Shown here one piece after another: positions 7,736-16,631 of a stretch of 64,000 nucleotides of DNA (position 1 is the stretch's first letter; each line of letters opens with the position of its first letter). The notes beneath the pieces are model-generated. The model searched no databases. It was not told where the DNA came from and was given only the letters and a program-made list of their open reading frames with translations. The DNA is from Flavobacterium sp. CF108 (GTDB lineage Bacteria; Bacteroidota; Bacteroidia; Flavobacteriales; Flavobacteriaceae), in assembly GCF_900129795.1 (NCBI RefSeq), contig NZ_FQWW01000005.1, positions 62,001-126,000 of the forward strand. The letters run 5' to 3'. The translations under genes and the position numbers were made by a program.

Positions 7736-9043
7736 TTAATTGTTAATTATTTTAGTGTCGATAAGTCTCGCATATTTTCCTGTGATTTTGCCTTTTTCGT
7801 CTATGGTGAAAAAAGTCGGGGTCCCTATTATGGCGTAGGTTTGGAAGTTTGGTCCTGCGAAACCTTTATAGTCACATAATTGTTCCTTCCACGGAAAGGC
7901 GTGATCATGGCCGTCTCCGGCATCTTTGGTCATGTCTGCGGCGACGCTTATGATTTCGTAGCCTTTGTTTTTTACGATTTCGTAATTGCCTAATAACTGG
8001 TGAATTTCGTTTTCGCAGTTGTTACAGCCCGATTCGTAAAAGAATAATAAGGTTTTTTTATTGATTATTTTTTTGCCTGCAGCGGTTTGTAAAGCGGGCG
8101 CCGAACCGCCAATTACAGGGGCATTAATTGCATTTGTTAATTGTTTGGCCGGTTTTTCAAGCCTTCCTGATTTTGCAGTATACTGGCTTATGGCTGTTAC
8201 CATTTCATCTTTTCCTTCTTTGGTAAACACGGCCACGATTTTTTCTGTAAAGGCGGTATAGATTTCATTGCTTTTGATGCGTGAGAGAATTTGTTTGGTA
8301 TCTGCCAGTAAAGCAGTATCCTCTTTTATTACACTTTGCTGCAAATTGACCCAGCCTTCTATGGTCTGATTCCAGAAACCACTGTTGTAAAGTGCCTGCA
8401 TATCGAGTTTTTCTTTTATAAAAAGGTTAAGTTCTTTTGCTTTTTCTTCTTCGGGCTGGTTAAAAATGCTGCCTATACCCATTAAAAAACGGTATATTTC
8501 TATAAAGCGTGCGGCATATAAAGTACTTTTTGCCGTTTCGTTTCTAAGTGCCGTAAACTGACCCTGCAGGTTTTCGTTTTCCTGTTGAAAAGCAGCATGA
8601 AGAGGTTCTTCTTTTTTATATAAATTAAGACCATACTGCACAAAACCGGCTTTGTCAAGAATTGCTTTTTGCTGCTGTATTTTTTGGTTTAAAAACTCAT
8701 TCTCTGGTGAGCCTGTGTATTTGGTGTTTTCAAAATTGGGCTGTTCTTCAAGGCAGGAAATTGAGAAATTTTCCTTGTTTACAATAAAATCCATACCGCC
8801 GCCATCTGTAAGGACAAAATGCGAAATACCGGCATAGCCTTTTTTTGCCTGCGGAATAACCAATACGGCTTTACCAGCCGGATCCAGTTTGCCTGTGGCA
8901 ATAGTGTCTTTTTTACTGCCTCTCTCGAGCACATACACATATTGTTTTCCTCCGTAATGAGAGAAGTTAACGTTTATGGTTTGCGAATGCACAGAAGTCA
9001 TTACCCCAAAAACAGCAAGGCTTCTTAAAAGTATATTTTTCAT
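7736..9043 (-). CDS. Secreted thioredoxin-fold protein with DUF4369-like N-terminus
   Basis: The 435-residue protein has a signal peptide (cleavage near SVHSQ, about residue 21), a beta-rich N-terminal domain like DUF4369, a helical middle, and a C-terminal TlpA/AhpC-TSA thioredoxin fold. The redox motif is CNNC within FFYESGCNNCENEIHQL, and the cis-Pro loop is seen in AIIGTPTFFTIDEKG. Bacteroidota have many such periplasmic thiol-disulfide reductases; the substrate is not evident. It is a single transcription unit beside the repeat array, with no cytochrome-maturation or other redox gene nearby. Confidence 0.85.
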   Translation of the reverse strand: MKNILLRSLAVFGVMTSVHSQTINVNFSHYGGKQYVYVLERGSKKDTIATGKLDPAGKAVLVIPQAKKGYAGISHFVLTDGGGMDFIVNKENFSISCLEEQPNFENTKYTGSPENEFLNQKIQQQKAILDKAGFVQYGLNLYKKEEPLHAAFQQENENLQGQFTALRNETAKSTLYAARFIEIYRFLMGIGSIFNQPEEEKAKELNLFIKEKLDMQALYNSGFWNQTIEGWVNLQQSVIKEDTALLADTKQILSRIKSNEIYTAFTEKIVAVFTKEGKDEMVTAISQYTAKSGRLEKPAKQLTNAINAPVIGGSAPALQTAAGKKIINKKTLLFFYESGCNNCENEIHQLLGNYEIVKNKGYEIISVAADMTKDAGDGHDHAFPWKEQLCDYKGFAGPNFQTYAIIGTPTFFTIDEKGKITGKYARLIDTKIINN

Positions 9044-9195
9044 GTTTTATTTATCTGTTTTAAACAATTAATTGAAAATTTTATAAAATACCGAAACGTC
9101 TTTCATTCCTACTCATGGCAGGAAATGAAAAACGTTGCAGTCTTTTTTGGTAATCATATTGTTTTAGCTGCGAATACAACTGTCGCTTTTATTTT

Positions 9196-9231
9196 ATCCT
9201 GAGAAAAAAAACTTCTCTCAGGATTTTTTTA
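9196..9231 (+). terminator. Terminator-like hairpin on the plus strand with no plus-strand gene before it
   Basis: ATCCTGAGA / TCTCAGGAT is followed by seven T residues on the plus strand only. It lies between two leftward genes, so it terminates nothing that I can identify. Confidence 0.5.
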
Positions 9232-9245
9232 AACGAATCTTTATT

Positions 9246-9271
9246 AAAAACTATTTAAAACAATAGTTTTT
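9246..9271 (-). terminator. Terminator after the FISUMP gene
   Basis: AAAAACTATT / AATAGTTTTT forms a hairpin immediately after the stop codon at 9272-9274. It is AU-rich and therefore only moderately strong. Confidence 0.5.
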
Positions 9272-12200
9272 CTATTTATTTGCCATACAGCGTATAGGTG
9301 CTTTATAGCTTCCAGCAGTATTAACTTGTAATGACGAAGGACTACCTCCAAATAAAGCTACACCATAATTATAACCACCTGAATAAACAGAAGTAGAAGA
9401 CCAATAGAGGTACTGCCAAGAACTACTAAGTAACGTTGAAGCATTTGGAAGCATCAAAGAAGTACCAATTAACACCCCTCCATCTCCTATACTTGTTTTA
9501 TTATTTGCTGGATTTTTGGCATTATAAGTTAGGACCGCCTGCCATTCTGCTTGAGTAGGTATGTGGTAACCTCCAGGGCATGGATTATTCTCTGGTTTCC
9601 AGTTGCTTCCTGTAAGTGCTGTAGTTGCATCAGGGCTTGAATTCCCAAAGTAATAATAGACTCCAACTAATTTAGGATCAGGCGATAACGGAGGCAAGGA
9701 TGTATCTGCACCTAAGTTATGACACATAAACTCTCTCCATTCTGTAGCATTAATTTTTGCACCACAGCACATACAGTCTTTTATTTGTACTGTTAGTTTT
9801 ACTGCTTTTTCGCCGGCTGCGTCATTAAAAATGGCATATATGTCTAGTTTAACCGCATCTGCATTAGTCGTACCTTTTGCTGTATTGTATAAATCTGCAT
9901 TATATTTTATCGTTATATTGTAATTGTTAGTTGTATATGAATCAACAATTTTACCTGTACCCAATGATTCTACAAATTGAAAATGAAAATTACTTATTGC
10001 ACCACCACTTGGGGTAAAAGTATAAGTATAAGTTGGAGCAAAATCTGCTTTCATAGATGAACGGGATGCCAGCGTACCACACTGATCAGTGTTGTTTATT
10101 TGTACAACATCAAAACAAGTTTTACCGCTTAAACTACCGCCACCTGGCAAGATATCGCCTGGATTTTTGGTTACTGTAACTTTAGCTGTTGTTGCCGAAG
10201 TTGCTTTTGGGTTACCTGTACAGCCGTTTGTTACAATACAGTAAAAATAATAAGTACCTTCTGTAAGGCTGGCTGTAGTATACGAAGCTCCATTACCTAC
10301 CTTAGTACCTCCTGTCGTACTGTCAGTTGCATTTTGATACCATGCATAGGTTTCTGTATTAGTTTTATCTACTGAAACACTTACAGTAACGCTTGTTTTT
10401 GCTACTATAGTCTGCGCAGATGATATTGAAAGAATAACAGGCGTAGGACATCCATTGTTCATCGTGATTTCCTTCTCTATCGTTTTTTCGCCGCATTCGT
10501 TTTTTGCTGTTACTGCAATTTTTACTTTTTGACCTTCAGTTCCAGTCTTTGGAAGATCTATTGTTGCAGTCTTTCCGGTAGCATTTGGAACTACAACTCC
10601 ATCCATAGTCCAGATATAAGAGGAATCGTATGAATTAGTAACGGTAAGAGTAATTGATGAACCAAAAGTTTGATCAGCAGGAGGATTTACCAGAGGATCC
10701 CACGAAACATTAGGTCCGTCTGAGTTTCCAGAAATTGTTTTTTCTATCATTGGGCTTGAACAGCCAGTTGTATTAGTTATAGTAACCCCATAAGTTCCTT
10801 CAGTCGTTACATTAAGTTCATTACTGCTTTCCCCCTCTATTATTGCACCGCCTTTGTACCAGGTGTAGGTATAATTTCCTTGATTTAAAACAGTTAAAGT
10901 TGCCTTGCCTTTACAAAGTGTACTAGTGGTATTAATATTTGGGTTTTCCGGAGTGCTGCCCTGAGTTATATCGGCCTTTAAAACACTTTGCTCTGCAGCA
11001 CATTTAGCCCCGCTGTTATCGGTCGCCACCATACGAAGTGAAATGGTTGACTGAGAAGCCGGAACAGTAAATGGATTAGCAGTTATCACATCATTGCCAT
11101 TATACCATGTATAGGCAACTCCGCTTTGCTGATTTTTAATACTTAAATATAAGCTTCCTCCAGAACAAAATTTTGTAAAGGTATTTAACGGCACGCCATT
11201 TACCAATACATCACTAGGATCAAGAGGCACTTGTCCTGTTGCTTCGCTTTTAGTAACCTGAATACTGTTTGAAGGTTTAGAATAACAGCTTCCGTCTTTT
11301 ACAGCTGCAAACCATTCACCCACACTGCTGTCACCGCTTATTTGTATAGATTCCCCTGTTTTCTCTTCTTTACCATTATGGAACCAAACAACAGAAGCAG
11401 TACCGTTTCCTGATACCGAAAGCGTTACTTTGCCCGTGCCGCAAATCACACCATTATTAGATGCTAATGCAGAAAGAGTAATTGGTGTTATAGTTCCACC
11501 TGATGTAATGTTTTTTTCATTTGCTGCATTCGTATTACAACCTACAGCTCCCATAGAAATATTGTAGTTTCCTGTTAGCGTGGCTACATAATAATTAATG
11601 CCACGAGCAACTTCTTTACCGTTACGCGTCCAGATTAATTTATCAAGGTTAGCTGTATTTGCCGGAACCGACAAATATACGGCACCGCCTGCGCATAAAG
11701 TTGTTGCAGATGCCGTCATTGTAGGTACGGCATAAGACATAGAGCTGCAGTCTACCCCTTTTTGAGAGAATAAAAACTCTTTGTACAAACTGGTACAACT
11801 ACTGGTAACACGTACCAAAACGGTATGGATGTTTACCGTTTCATTTGGGAAAAAGTTAATTTTAAAGCTTCCATTAACATTATCTACATCAGTCAATGCT
11901 GCATATTCTGAACCGGCCGTAATACTGATCGTAAATGGCCCATTAGGGCAGTCAGGATCCTTAACATTAAATGTTTAGTCGCAGCCTGTACCATCAGCCG
12001 CTACATCTACACATGGCTGCGGGCTAATCGTTGTCTGGGATGTTCCATCACATAAACTTACCCAGCGTGAGGCGTTCCAATATTCGACACAGTCAGTAGT
12101 TTTGTTATAAATAGTAAGTCCGTTTCCTTTGTCAGTAGCTTTTACTGCAAAAGCATCACGTTCTGCAGTAGTCATTTGAGGCAGTCGAAGTCCGCCTTTG

Positions 12201-12328
12201 TTAAGCAGTTCAAGCACAGAGAAAGCCTCAGGCTCCTTTTTGCCCCCAATGGTCATTTGGGCCTGCATGTTTACCGAAAATAATATGGCTAGTAGGGAAA
12301 GCCACATACAAAATAGATTTTTCTTCAT
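9272..12328 (-). pseudogene. Large secreted Ig-like/FISUMP surface protein, split by one in-frame TAA
   Basis: One reading frame of 1,018 codons is interrupted only by TAA at 11975-11977. The first part (117 residues, 11975-12328) has a signal peptide (cleavage near NMQAQ) and the module SVLELLNKGGLRLPQMTTAERDAF. After the stop the same frame continues at once (TFNVKDPDCPNGPFTISITA) for about 900 codons: a run of Cys- and Thr-rich Ig/PKD-like repeats, then a C-terminal domain resembling the Fibrobacter succinogenes major paralogous domain (WREFMCHNLGADTSLPP, PCPGGYHIPTQAEWQAVL, ending PIRCMANK). The TTG at 11896 that can look like a start is an ordinary Leu codon. Such proteins are cell-surface or secreted structural proteins. 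The stop may be a recent mutation, a sequencing error, or a read-through site; everything downstream is otherwise intact. Confidence 0.8.
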
Positions 12329-12634
12329 TTTTTAAATTATTTAATTATTTTAGGCGGCAGACTTCTAACTGCTATTCATAGAATAACAGCGTAAAAGACA
12401 TACCTGAGCGATATCCTTTTGGGATATTCGTATATATTTTGTGGTATTTGTGGTATTGTTGAGTAAAAAATAGGCGCTATTGAATCTTGTCAATACGGCT
12501 TATAAAGATGAAAGGTCTGCCTGTTTATTAATTTAACGAGACATATTTTATTATAATCTGCTTATAAAACTTGGGGCTTTAAGGCTGATAAAGGAGTGTA
12601 ATAATTTTTTGGTTTTTCTGGTATATTGGCTTGC
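12329..12634. other. Intergenic region upstream of the FISUMP gene
   Basis: There is no gene. Two small hairpins are visible: CTGCTATTC / GAATAACAG at about 12369-12389 and CGATATCC / GGGATATTCG at about 12410-12431. No TAnnTTTG box is evident on the minus strand, so the FISUMP promoter is not identified. Confidence 0.5.
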
Positions 12635-12868
12635 TTATTTAAGTGTTGTCTGAATAAGGTTCATAATAACATCTTTGTGTGCTTTCTGCATAGTATCATA
12701 ATCTTTTTTAATGCTGTCCGGCGTTATTCCATGTACCGTTCCGTTTACACATTGACGGATGTAATATTTTGACAGCCCATACTTTACAAACAAGGCTTCC
12801 AAAATATTCGCATCATAGGAGCCATAAACTTTTGTCTTACTTTTACCCATTGTCTTACTTATTTTCAT
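12635..12868 (-). CDS. Small HTH-like protein of the phage-type regulator module
   Basis: The 77-residue protein has a central segment with helix-turn-helix character (ILEALFVKYGLSKYYIRQCVNG) followed by a helical tail (ITPDSIKKDYDTMQKAHKDVI). I recognise the general look of small Bacteroidota phage and prophage regulators, but not a named family. It lies 49 bases after the preceding leftward 68-residue gene and is probably co-transcribed with it. MGKSKTKVYGSYD, six codons further in, is a possible alternative start. Its likely role is transcriptional control. Confidence 0.55.
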   Translation of the reverse strand: MKISKTMGKSKTKVYGSYDANILEALFVKYGLSKYYIRQCVNGTVHGITPDSIKKDYDTMQKAHKDVIMNLIQTTLK

Positions 12869-12917
12869 TTATTAATGATCTTAATTTTACCCTGACGGCA
12901 GTACTTTTTGGGAGAAG

Positions 12918-13124
12918 TTAGTCTATACTGCCTATTTTTGTTTTCTTTTGAAATTCTTTGATTAATGCCTCGCGGTTTGCAATTATTTTAAGCAAAGCTT
13001 TTTTCGCAATTTCATCTCCTCTAAAAAATCTCATTTTCGCTGCAGGTGCATTAATACCCATTACCTGACCAAGTAAAGTGTAGTCACCATACAGCGTTTT
13101 CTCTTTAATTTGTTCGATTGTCAT
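12918..13124 (-). CDS. Small Cro-like candidate regulator
   Basis: The 68-residue protein contains YGDYTLLGQVMGINAPAAKM, followed by RFFRGDEIAKKALLKIIANRE. This reads as a helix-turn-helix in which the second helix would contact DNA. It is transcribed leftward from a promoter whose -7 box sits at the edge of an 18-bp palindrome, divergently from a CI-like gene. Position and size suggest a Cro-like partner in a two-repressor switch, which is inference. There are no other phage structural or integrase genes in the window. Confidence 0.55.
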   Translation of the reverse strand: MTIEQIKEKTLYGDYTLLGQVMGINAPAAKMRFFRGDEIAKKALLKIIANREALIKEFQKKTKIGSID

Positions 13125-13136
13125 AACAAAAGGTTT

Positions 13137-13144
13137 ATCTTTGA
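13137..13144 (+). promoter_or_regulatory. -7 box for the CI-like gene
   Basis: TATCTTTG on the plus strand lies about 80 bases before the ATG at 13224. A TTG occurs 23 bases upstream of the box (a second one, 15 bases away, is too close). The palindromic operator lies downstream of this start site, consistent with autorepression. Confidence 0.45.
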
Positions 13145-13183
13145 ATGCTGAATAATATGCAAATATATGCAGAATTCTGCATA
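13145..13183. promoter_or_regulatory. Candidate operator: 18-bp perfect palindrome plus a half-site
   Basis: TATGCAGAATTCTGCATA (13166-13183) is a perfect palindrome in the gap between two divergent regulator genes. A one-mismatch half-site, ATGCTGAAT (13145-13153), lies 22 bases, two helical turns, before the matching half ATGCAGAAT (13167-13175). The leftward -7 box TATATTTG (minus strand, 13160-13167) touches the palindrome, so a protein bound there would block that promoter. Confidence 0.65.
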
Positions 13184-13223
13184 AAAACCTTACAAAAATA
13201 CAATAATCTGTAATTTTTTCGAA

Positions 13224-13580
13224 ATGAACGATGCAACTTCCAGATTTCTAGATGTTTACGAATATTTAAAAACAAAAAAAATTGTTAAGAATTCGAGAGA
13301 TTTTGCTAATGAATTGAATATCAGTACTTCTCTTTTTACAGAAATCAGTAAAAAAAGAACCAATGCAGGAATGATTCCTATACAGAATTTAATAAAAAAA
13401 TATAAAGACATTGATGCAAACTGGCTTTTAACTGGTGAGGGGTCTATGATAAAGAATAGCAGTATTGAAATCAATATTAATTACAAAGAATTAGCCGAAG
13501 CAAGACTTGAAATTATTAGTCTTAAAGATGAAAAGATTGAGTGGCTCAACAAAGAACTAAAAAAAAAGAAGGGTTTGTAG
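13224..13580 (+). CDS. CI-like HTH repressor with C-terminal coiled coil
   Basis: The 118-residue protein has an N-terminal helix-turn-helix domain of the bacteriophage CI type: FLDVYEYLKTKKIVKNSRDFANELNIS, then SLFTEISKKRTNAGMIPIQNLIKKY. The characteristic IDANWLLTGEGSM closes the domain, and the C-terminus (about residues 85-115) is a charged coiled coil that would provide dimerisation. There is no peptidase domain, so it is not a LexA/CI-type self-cleaving repressor. It is divergent from two small HTH-like genes across a palindromic operator and probably represses both sides. Confidence 0.8.
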   Translation: MNDATSRFLDVYEYLKTKKIVKNSRDFANELNISTSLFTEISKKRTNAGMIPIQNLIKKYKDIDANWLLTGEGSMIKNSSIEININYKELAEARLEIISLKDEKIEWLNKELKKKKGL

Positions 13581-13895
13581 TGCAATCTTTCGACTTCGCT
13601 CAAGAGGACAAGGATTGTTTAAACCTATTGTATGTTTGCGAGGAACGAAGCAATCTCACTCCATTTATCACTAAAGTTGTTCCTTGTTAGTGCCGCTGCT
13701 TCGTTCCCCGCAATGACAATGCGTGCAGATTTTTGTCAAAGTTTTAAACTTTGACCAAATTACCTAACCACATAGTTTTAACGCAAAGAGACCCGACAGG
13801 TTTTTAAAACCTGTCGGGTCTGGGTTGTATTGCGGAGTTACTTTGCGCCCTTCGACTTCGCTCAGGCTGACAATGATTGTGGTAAACAAAGAATC
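13581..13895. repeat. Second copy of the composite palindromic unit
   Basis: It contains the same building blocks, in the same order, as the 302-bp units at 6640-7723: TTCGACTTCGCTCA (13589 region), a GCGAGGAACGAAGCAATCTC element with its inverted partner at 13699-13720, the GACCCGACAGG / CCTGTCGGGTC hairpin (13790-13820), and CTTCGACTTCGCTCAGG (13850). An extra GTCAAAGTTT / AAACTTTGAC palindrome (13735-13756) is inserted. No gene lies here. Confidence 0.85.
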
Positions 13896-13928
13896 AGAAT
13901 TTTTAATTCATAATTTTTAATTCATCAC

Positions 13929-14588
13929 TCATTCCTCTAATATAATAGACGGTAAATTCTCATTGAGCCATTTGTATTTATTGAGGATCATAATATGGGT
14001 CCCGCCTTTTACTACTATACAGCTGTTGATATATTTTATAGGAAAAACTTCATCCTGATCGCCATGTATATGGATCACATTTTTGTCTACTATATTTCTC
14101 TCCCATAAAATAACCGATTCTACAGCCCATTGCAGATAATTAAGATCGCGAACGGCTAAAAACTTCTCGTATAATTTAATTCGTTTATTGATTTTTTCTC
14201 CAAAAGAGTATTTAGCCAGACTTTCGATATTCAAAATCAGCTTCATAGGAATCAGTTTGTAAGCTTTTGTTGTCTTCCCTATTTTCATTCTTCTAGGAAA
14301 TTCGGCATTACTTCTTACACTCGAAATAATAATTACTTTTTTGGCCTGAACATGTTTTGCAATTTCCTGCACTAAAATTCCTCCAAAAGAAACGCCAATT
14401 AACACAGGGTTTTCATGTTTGATATTTTTTGAAATTCGGAGTGCGTAATCGGATAAAGCTTCTTTTGGATGCGGGATTTCCCATTCTAATAAACAGGTTT
14501 CAAAAATAGATTCATCTAATTTGATTCTTTCAAATATAGCAGGGCTAGCCGCCAGACCAGGCATAAAATATACAGGAATTTTGCTCAT
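13929..14588 (-). CDS. Alpha/beta hydrolase
   Basis: The 219-residue protein has a visible catalytic triad: nucleophile Ser67 in GVSFGG, Asp in HGDQDEVFP, and His in GGTHIMILNKY near the C-terminus. It has no signal peptide, so it is cytoplasmic. It starts PVYFMPGLAASPAIFERI, where the oxyanion-hole residues would lie. The substrate is unknown; the fold covers esterases, lipases and thioesterases. It is a single gene between a repeat block and a GNAT-like gene. Confidence 0.85.
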   Translation of the reverse strand: MSKIPVYFMPGLAASPAIFERIKLDESIFETCLLEWEIPHPKEALSDYALRISKNIKHENPVLIGVSFGGILVQEIAKHVQAKKVIIISSVRSNAEFPRRMKIGKTTKAYKLIPMKLILNIESLAKYSFGEKINKRIKLYEKFLAVRDLNYLQWAVESVILWERNIVDKNVIHIHGDQDEVFPIKYINSCIVVKGGTHIMILNKYKWLNENLPSIILEE

Positions 14589-14768
14589 TTGTTTAAAATA
14601 GAATTACAACTACAGCTTTTATTTCAAGCTAAATTTACTTTTTTTAATAATATCTACAGCAAATAGAAGACCTTAATTGCATATTAAAACAAATTGAGTT
14701 GTAAAAACAAACGATTTTGCAATGAACTTAACCGCCAAAAAATAATTTTATATTGAAAATCAAATGAT

Positions 14769-14776
14769 TACCTTTG
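14769..14776 (+). promoter_or_regulatory. -7 box upstream of the GNAT-like gene
   Basis: TACCTTTG fits TAnnTTTG, about 97 bases before the ATG at 14873. The intervening leader is AT-rich and holds no strong hairpin. Confidence 0.45.
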
Positions 14777-14872
14777 CATTCCAAATCAGCCGCAGCTAAA
14801 CGTCTTTTAAAAAGATTTTAGCTGACTATATTTTTCGTTCTTTTTCTAATATTTTTTAACCTACCCCAAAAC

Positions 14873-15184
14873 ATGACAAATATGGAACCTACCGAAACTA
14901 TGGAAATCAAAGACAACACTTTTGCAAGACAATTTGAAACCGTGGTCCCTGAAGGATTATTAAGCGTTGAGTATTCTTTTCAGGAAAAAAAGATTTTTTT
15001 AACCAAAATCAATACGCCCGAAAACTTTGAAAACCAGCCTGTACTTGACAATTTACTTAAAAGCATTTTAGAATTAAGTACTGAGAAAAAATTTAGAGTT
15101 GTGCCGATTCATCCAAAAATCGCGGCTTTTTTCAAAAAAAATCCAAAATACAAAGATTTACTGCCGCCGGGAATCAGGATTTAA
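14873..15184 (+). CDS. Short GNAT-like protein with degenerate acetyl-CoA loop
   Basis: The 103-residue protein has the compact YjdJ/GTN1-like acetyltransferase layout: VPEGLLSVEYSF as the central strands and RVVPIHPKIAAFFKKNPKYKDLL as the C-terminal signature. The usual acetyl-CoA loop (as in EGKGYAKKLL of the homologue at 59590) is replaced by FENQPVLDNLLKSIL, lacking the glycines, so acetyl-CoA binding is doubtful. The start could also be the ATG three codons later. It ends tail to tail with the anion symporter gene, the two stop codons overlapping at TTAA. Confidence 0.7.
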   Translation: MTNMEPTETMEIKDNTFARQFETVVPEGLLSVEYSFQEKKIFLTKINTPENFENQPVLDNLLKSILELSTEKKFRVVPIHPKIAAFFKKNPKYKDLLPPGIRI

Positions 15185-16611
15185 AAATCGCCAATTACCC
15201 AAAGCCATAATCCGCCAATTACCATATAAATAAAAAGCATTATAAGTCCGGTTATTAAACCTTTGACCCACCAGCTTTTTAAATCGACATATCCGCTCCC
15301 AAAGAAAACGGGAGCCGGACCATGTCCGTAATGCGTTAATGTTCCGTAAATTGATCCCACAAAACCAAGCATAAAAGCGAGAAGCAACCCCGGAATTCCC
15401 AGCGAAACCCCAACGCCTAAAAGTGCCGCATACATTGCCGCCACATGCGCAGTTGCACTTGCAAAGAGATAATGGCTGAAAAAATATACTAATATAATAA
15501 TAGGAAAAGCCATCTGCCAGCTTAGTCCGCCAATTTCGGCTTTAACCACATTACTAAACCAGCCAATAAAACCTAATTCGTTTAAGGAACTTGCCATCAT
15601 TACTAATACCGAAAACCATACGATGGTATCCCATGCTCCTTTTTCGGCTTTTACATCATCCCAGGTTAAAACGGAAGTAAGCAGTAAAATCACTAAACCA
15701 ATAAAGGCTGTTGTGGTGGCATCAATAGAAAACAGATCTCCTGTCATCCAAAGAAATAATAAGATAAAGAAAGTCAAGAGCATCATCCATTCGTTTCTGG
15801 TGATTGGTCCCATTTCTTTTAGTTTTTGAGAAGCTATTTGTGGTGCATCTCCGGTTTTTTTAAGTTCCGGCGGATAAATCTTGTACAACACAAATGGAAT
15901 AACAAAAAAGGCACACAAACCTGGCACGATTGCCGCCGCAGCCCAGGACATCCAGGTTATTTTTATTCCGAGATTAAGGGCAAATTTTTGACACATAGGA
16001 TTACTCGCTGTTCCGGTAAGAAACATTGAGGACGCAATTAAATTCATATTATAACAGTTCAATGTTAAATACGAGCCTAGTTTTCGATGTGTTTCAGGTT
16101 CTTCCGGCAGAGAGCCAAAACTCATTGACATTGATTTCATTATAGGATAAATAATTCCTCCGCCACGAGCGGTATTACTTGGTACGGCTGGTGCCAAAAC
16201 TAAATCGGCAAGACCTAAACCGTAAGCTAATCCAAGAGAACTTTTTCCGAATAATCGAATAAACAGAAAAGCAATTCTGTTTCCTAAACCTGTTTTTATA
16301 AATCCGCGGGCTATAAAAAATGAAATCCCAATAAGCCAGATTACTTTGTCCCCAAAACCTTTTAAGGCCAGTGTAATTGATTTTCCCGGATCGCCCGGCG
16401 CTAAAACCTGTGTGAAAGCGGTTAAGGCAATGGCAATCATACACATAGTTCCCATTGGGGCGGCTTTTAGAATAATTCCTAAAATGGCTGCAACAAATAT
16501 GGCAAACAAATGCCAGGCTTCGGGTACGACACCGTTTGGCGCAGGAATAAACCAAATTGCTGTTCCAACGGCAAGTGTAATCAGGGTTTGAGGAATTTGT
16601 ACTTCTTTCAT
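15181..16611 (-). CDS. DASS-family anion:Na+ symporter (dicarboxylate/2-oxoglutarate type)
   Basis: The 476-residue inner-membrane protein has about 12-14 hydrophobic helices. The two re-entrant substrate motifs of the DASS/CitT family are recognisable: VPSNTARGGGIIYPIM in the first half, with FLTGTASNPMCQKFA following, and SATAHVAAMYAALLGVG in the second. The family moves malate, 2-oxoglutarate, succinate, citrate or similar anions. It lies 20 bases after an OprP-like porin gene in the same orientation, so porin and transporter probably form an uptake unit across both membranes. The exact substrate is not shown by sequence. Confidence 0.9.
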   Translation of the reverse strand: MKEVQIPQTLITLAVGTAIWFIPAPNGVVPEAWHLFAIFVAAILGIILKAAPMGTMCMIAIALTAFTQVLAPGDPGKSITLALKGFGDKVIWLIGISFFIARGFIKTGLGNRIAFLFIRLFGKSSLGLAYGLGLADLVLAPAVPSNTARGGGIIYPIMKSMSMSFGSLPEEPETHRKLGSYLTLNCYNMNLIASSMFLTGTASNPMCQKFALNLGIKITWMSWAAAAIVPGLCAFFVIPFVLYKIYPPELKKTGDAPQIASQKLKEMGPITRNEWMMLLTFFILLFLWMTGDLFSIDATTTAFIGLVILLLTSVLTWDDVKAEKGAWDTIVWFSVLVMMASSLNELGFIGWFSNVVKAEIGGLSWQMAFPIIILVYFFSHYLFASATAHVAAMYAALLGVGVSLGIPGLLLAFMLGFVGSIYGTLTHYGHGPAPVFFGSGYVDLKSWWVKGLITGLIMLFIYMVIGGLWLWVIGDF

Positions 16612-16631
16612 GGTTTTGGAATTAAATTAAA

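Noticed and set aside
16175..16555. 126-codon frame inside the anion symporter gene, same strand, other frame
   Set aside because: The symporter frame encodes a complete membrane-transporter family, and this frame gives a Cys/Arg-rich product without domain features.
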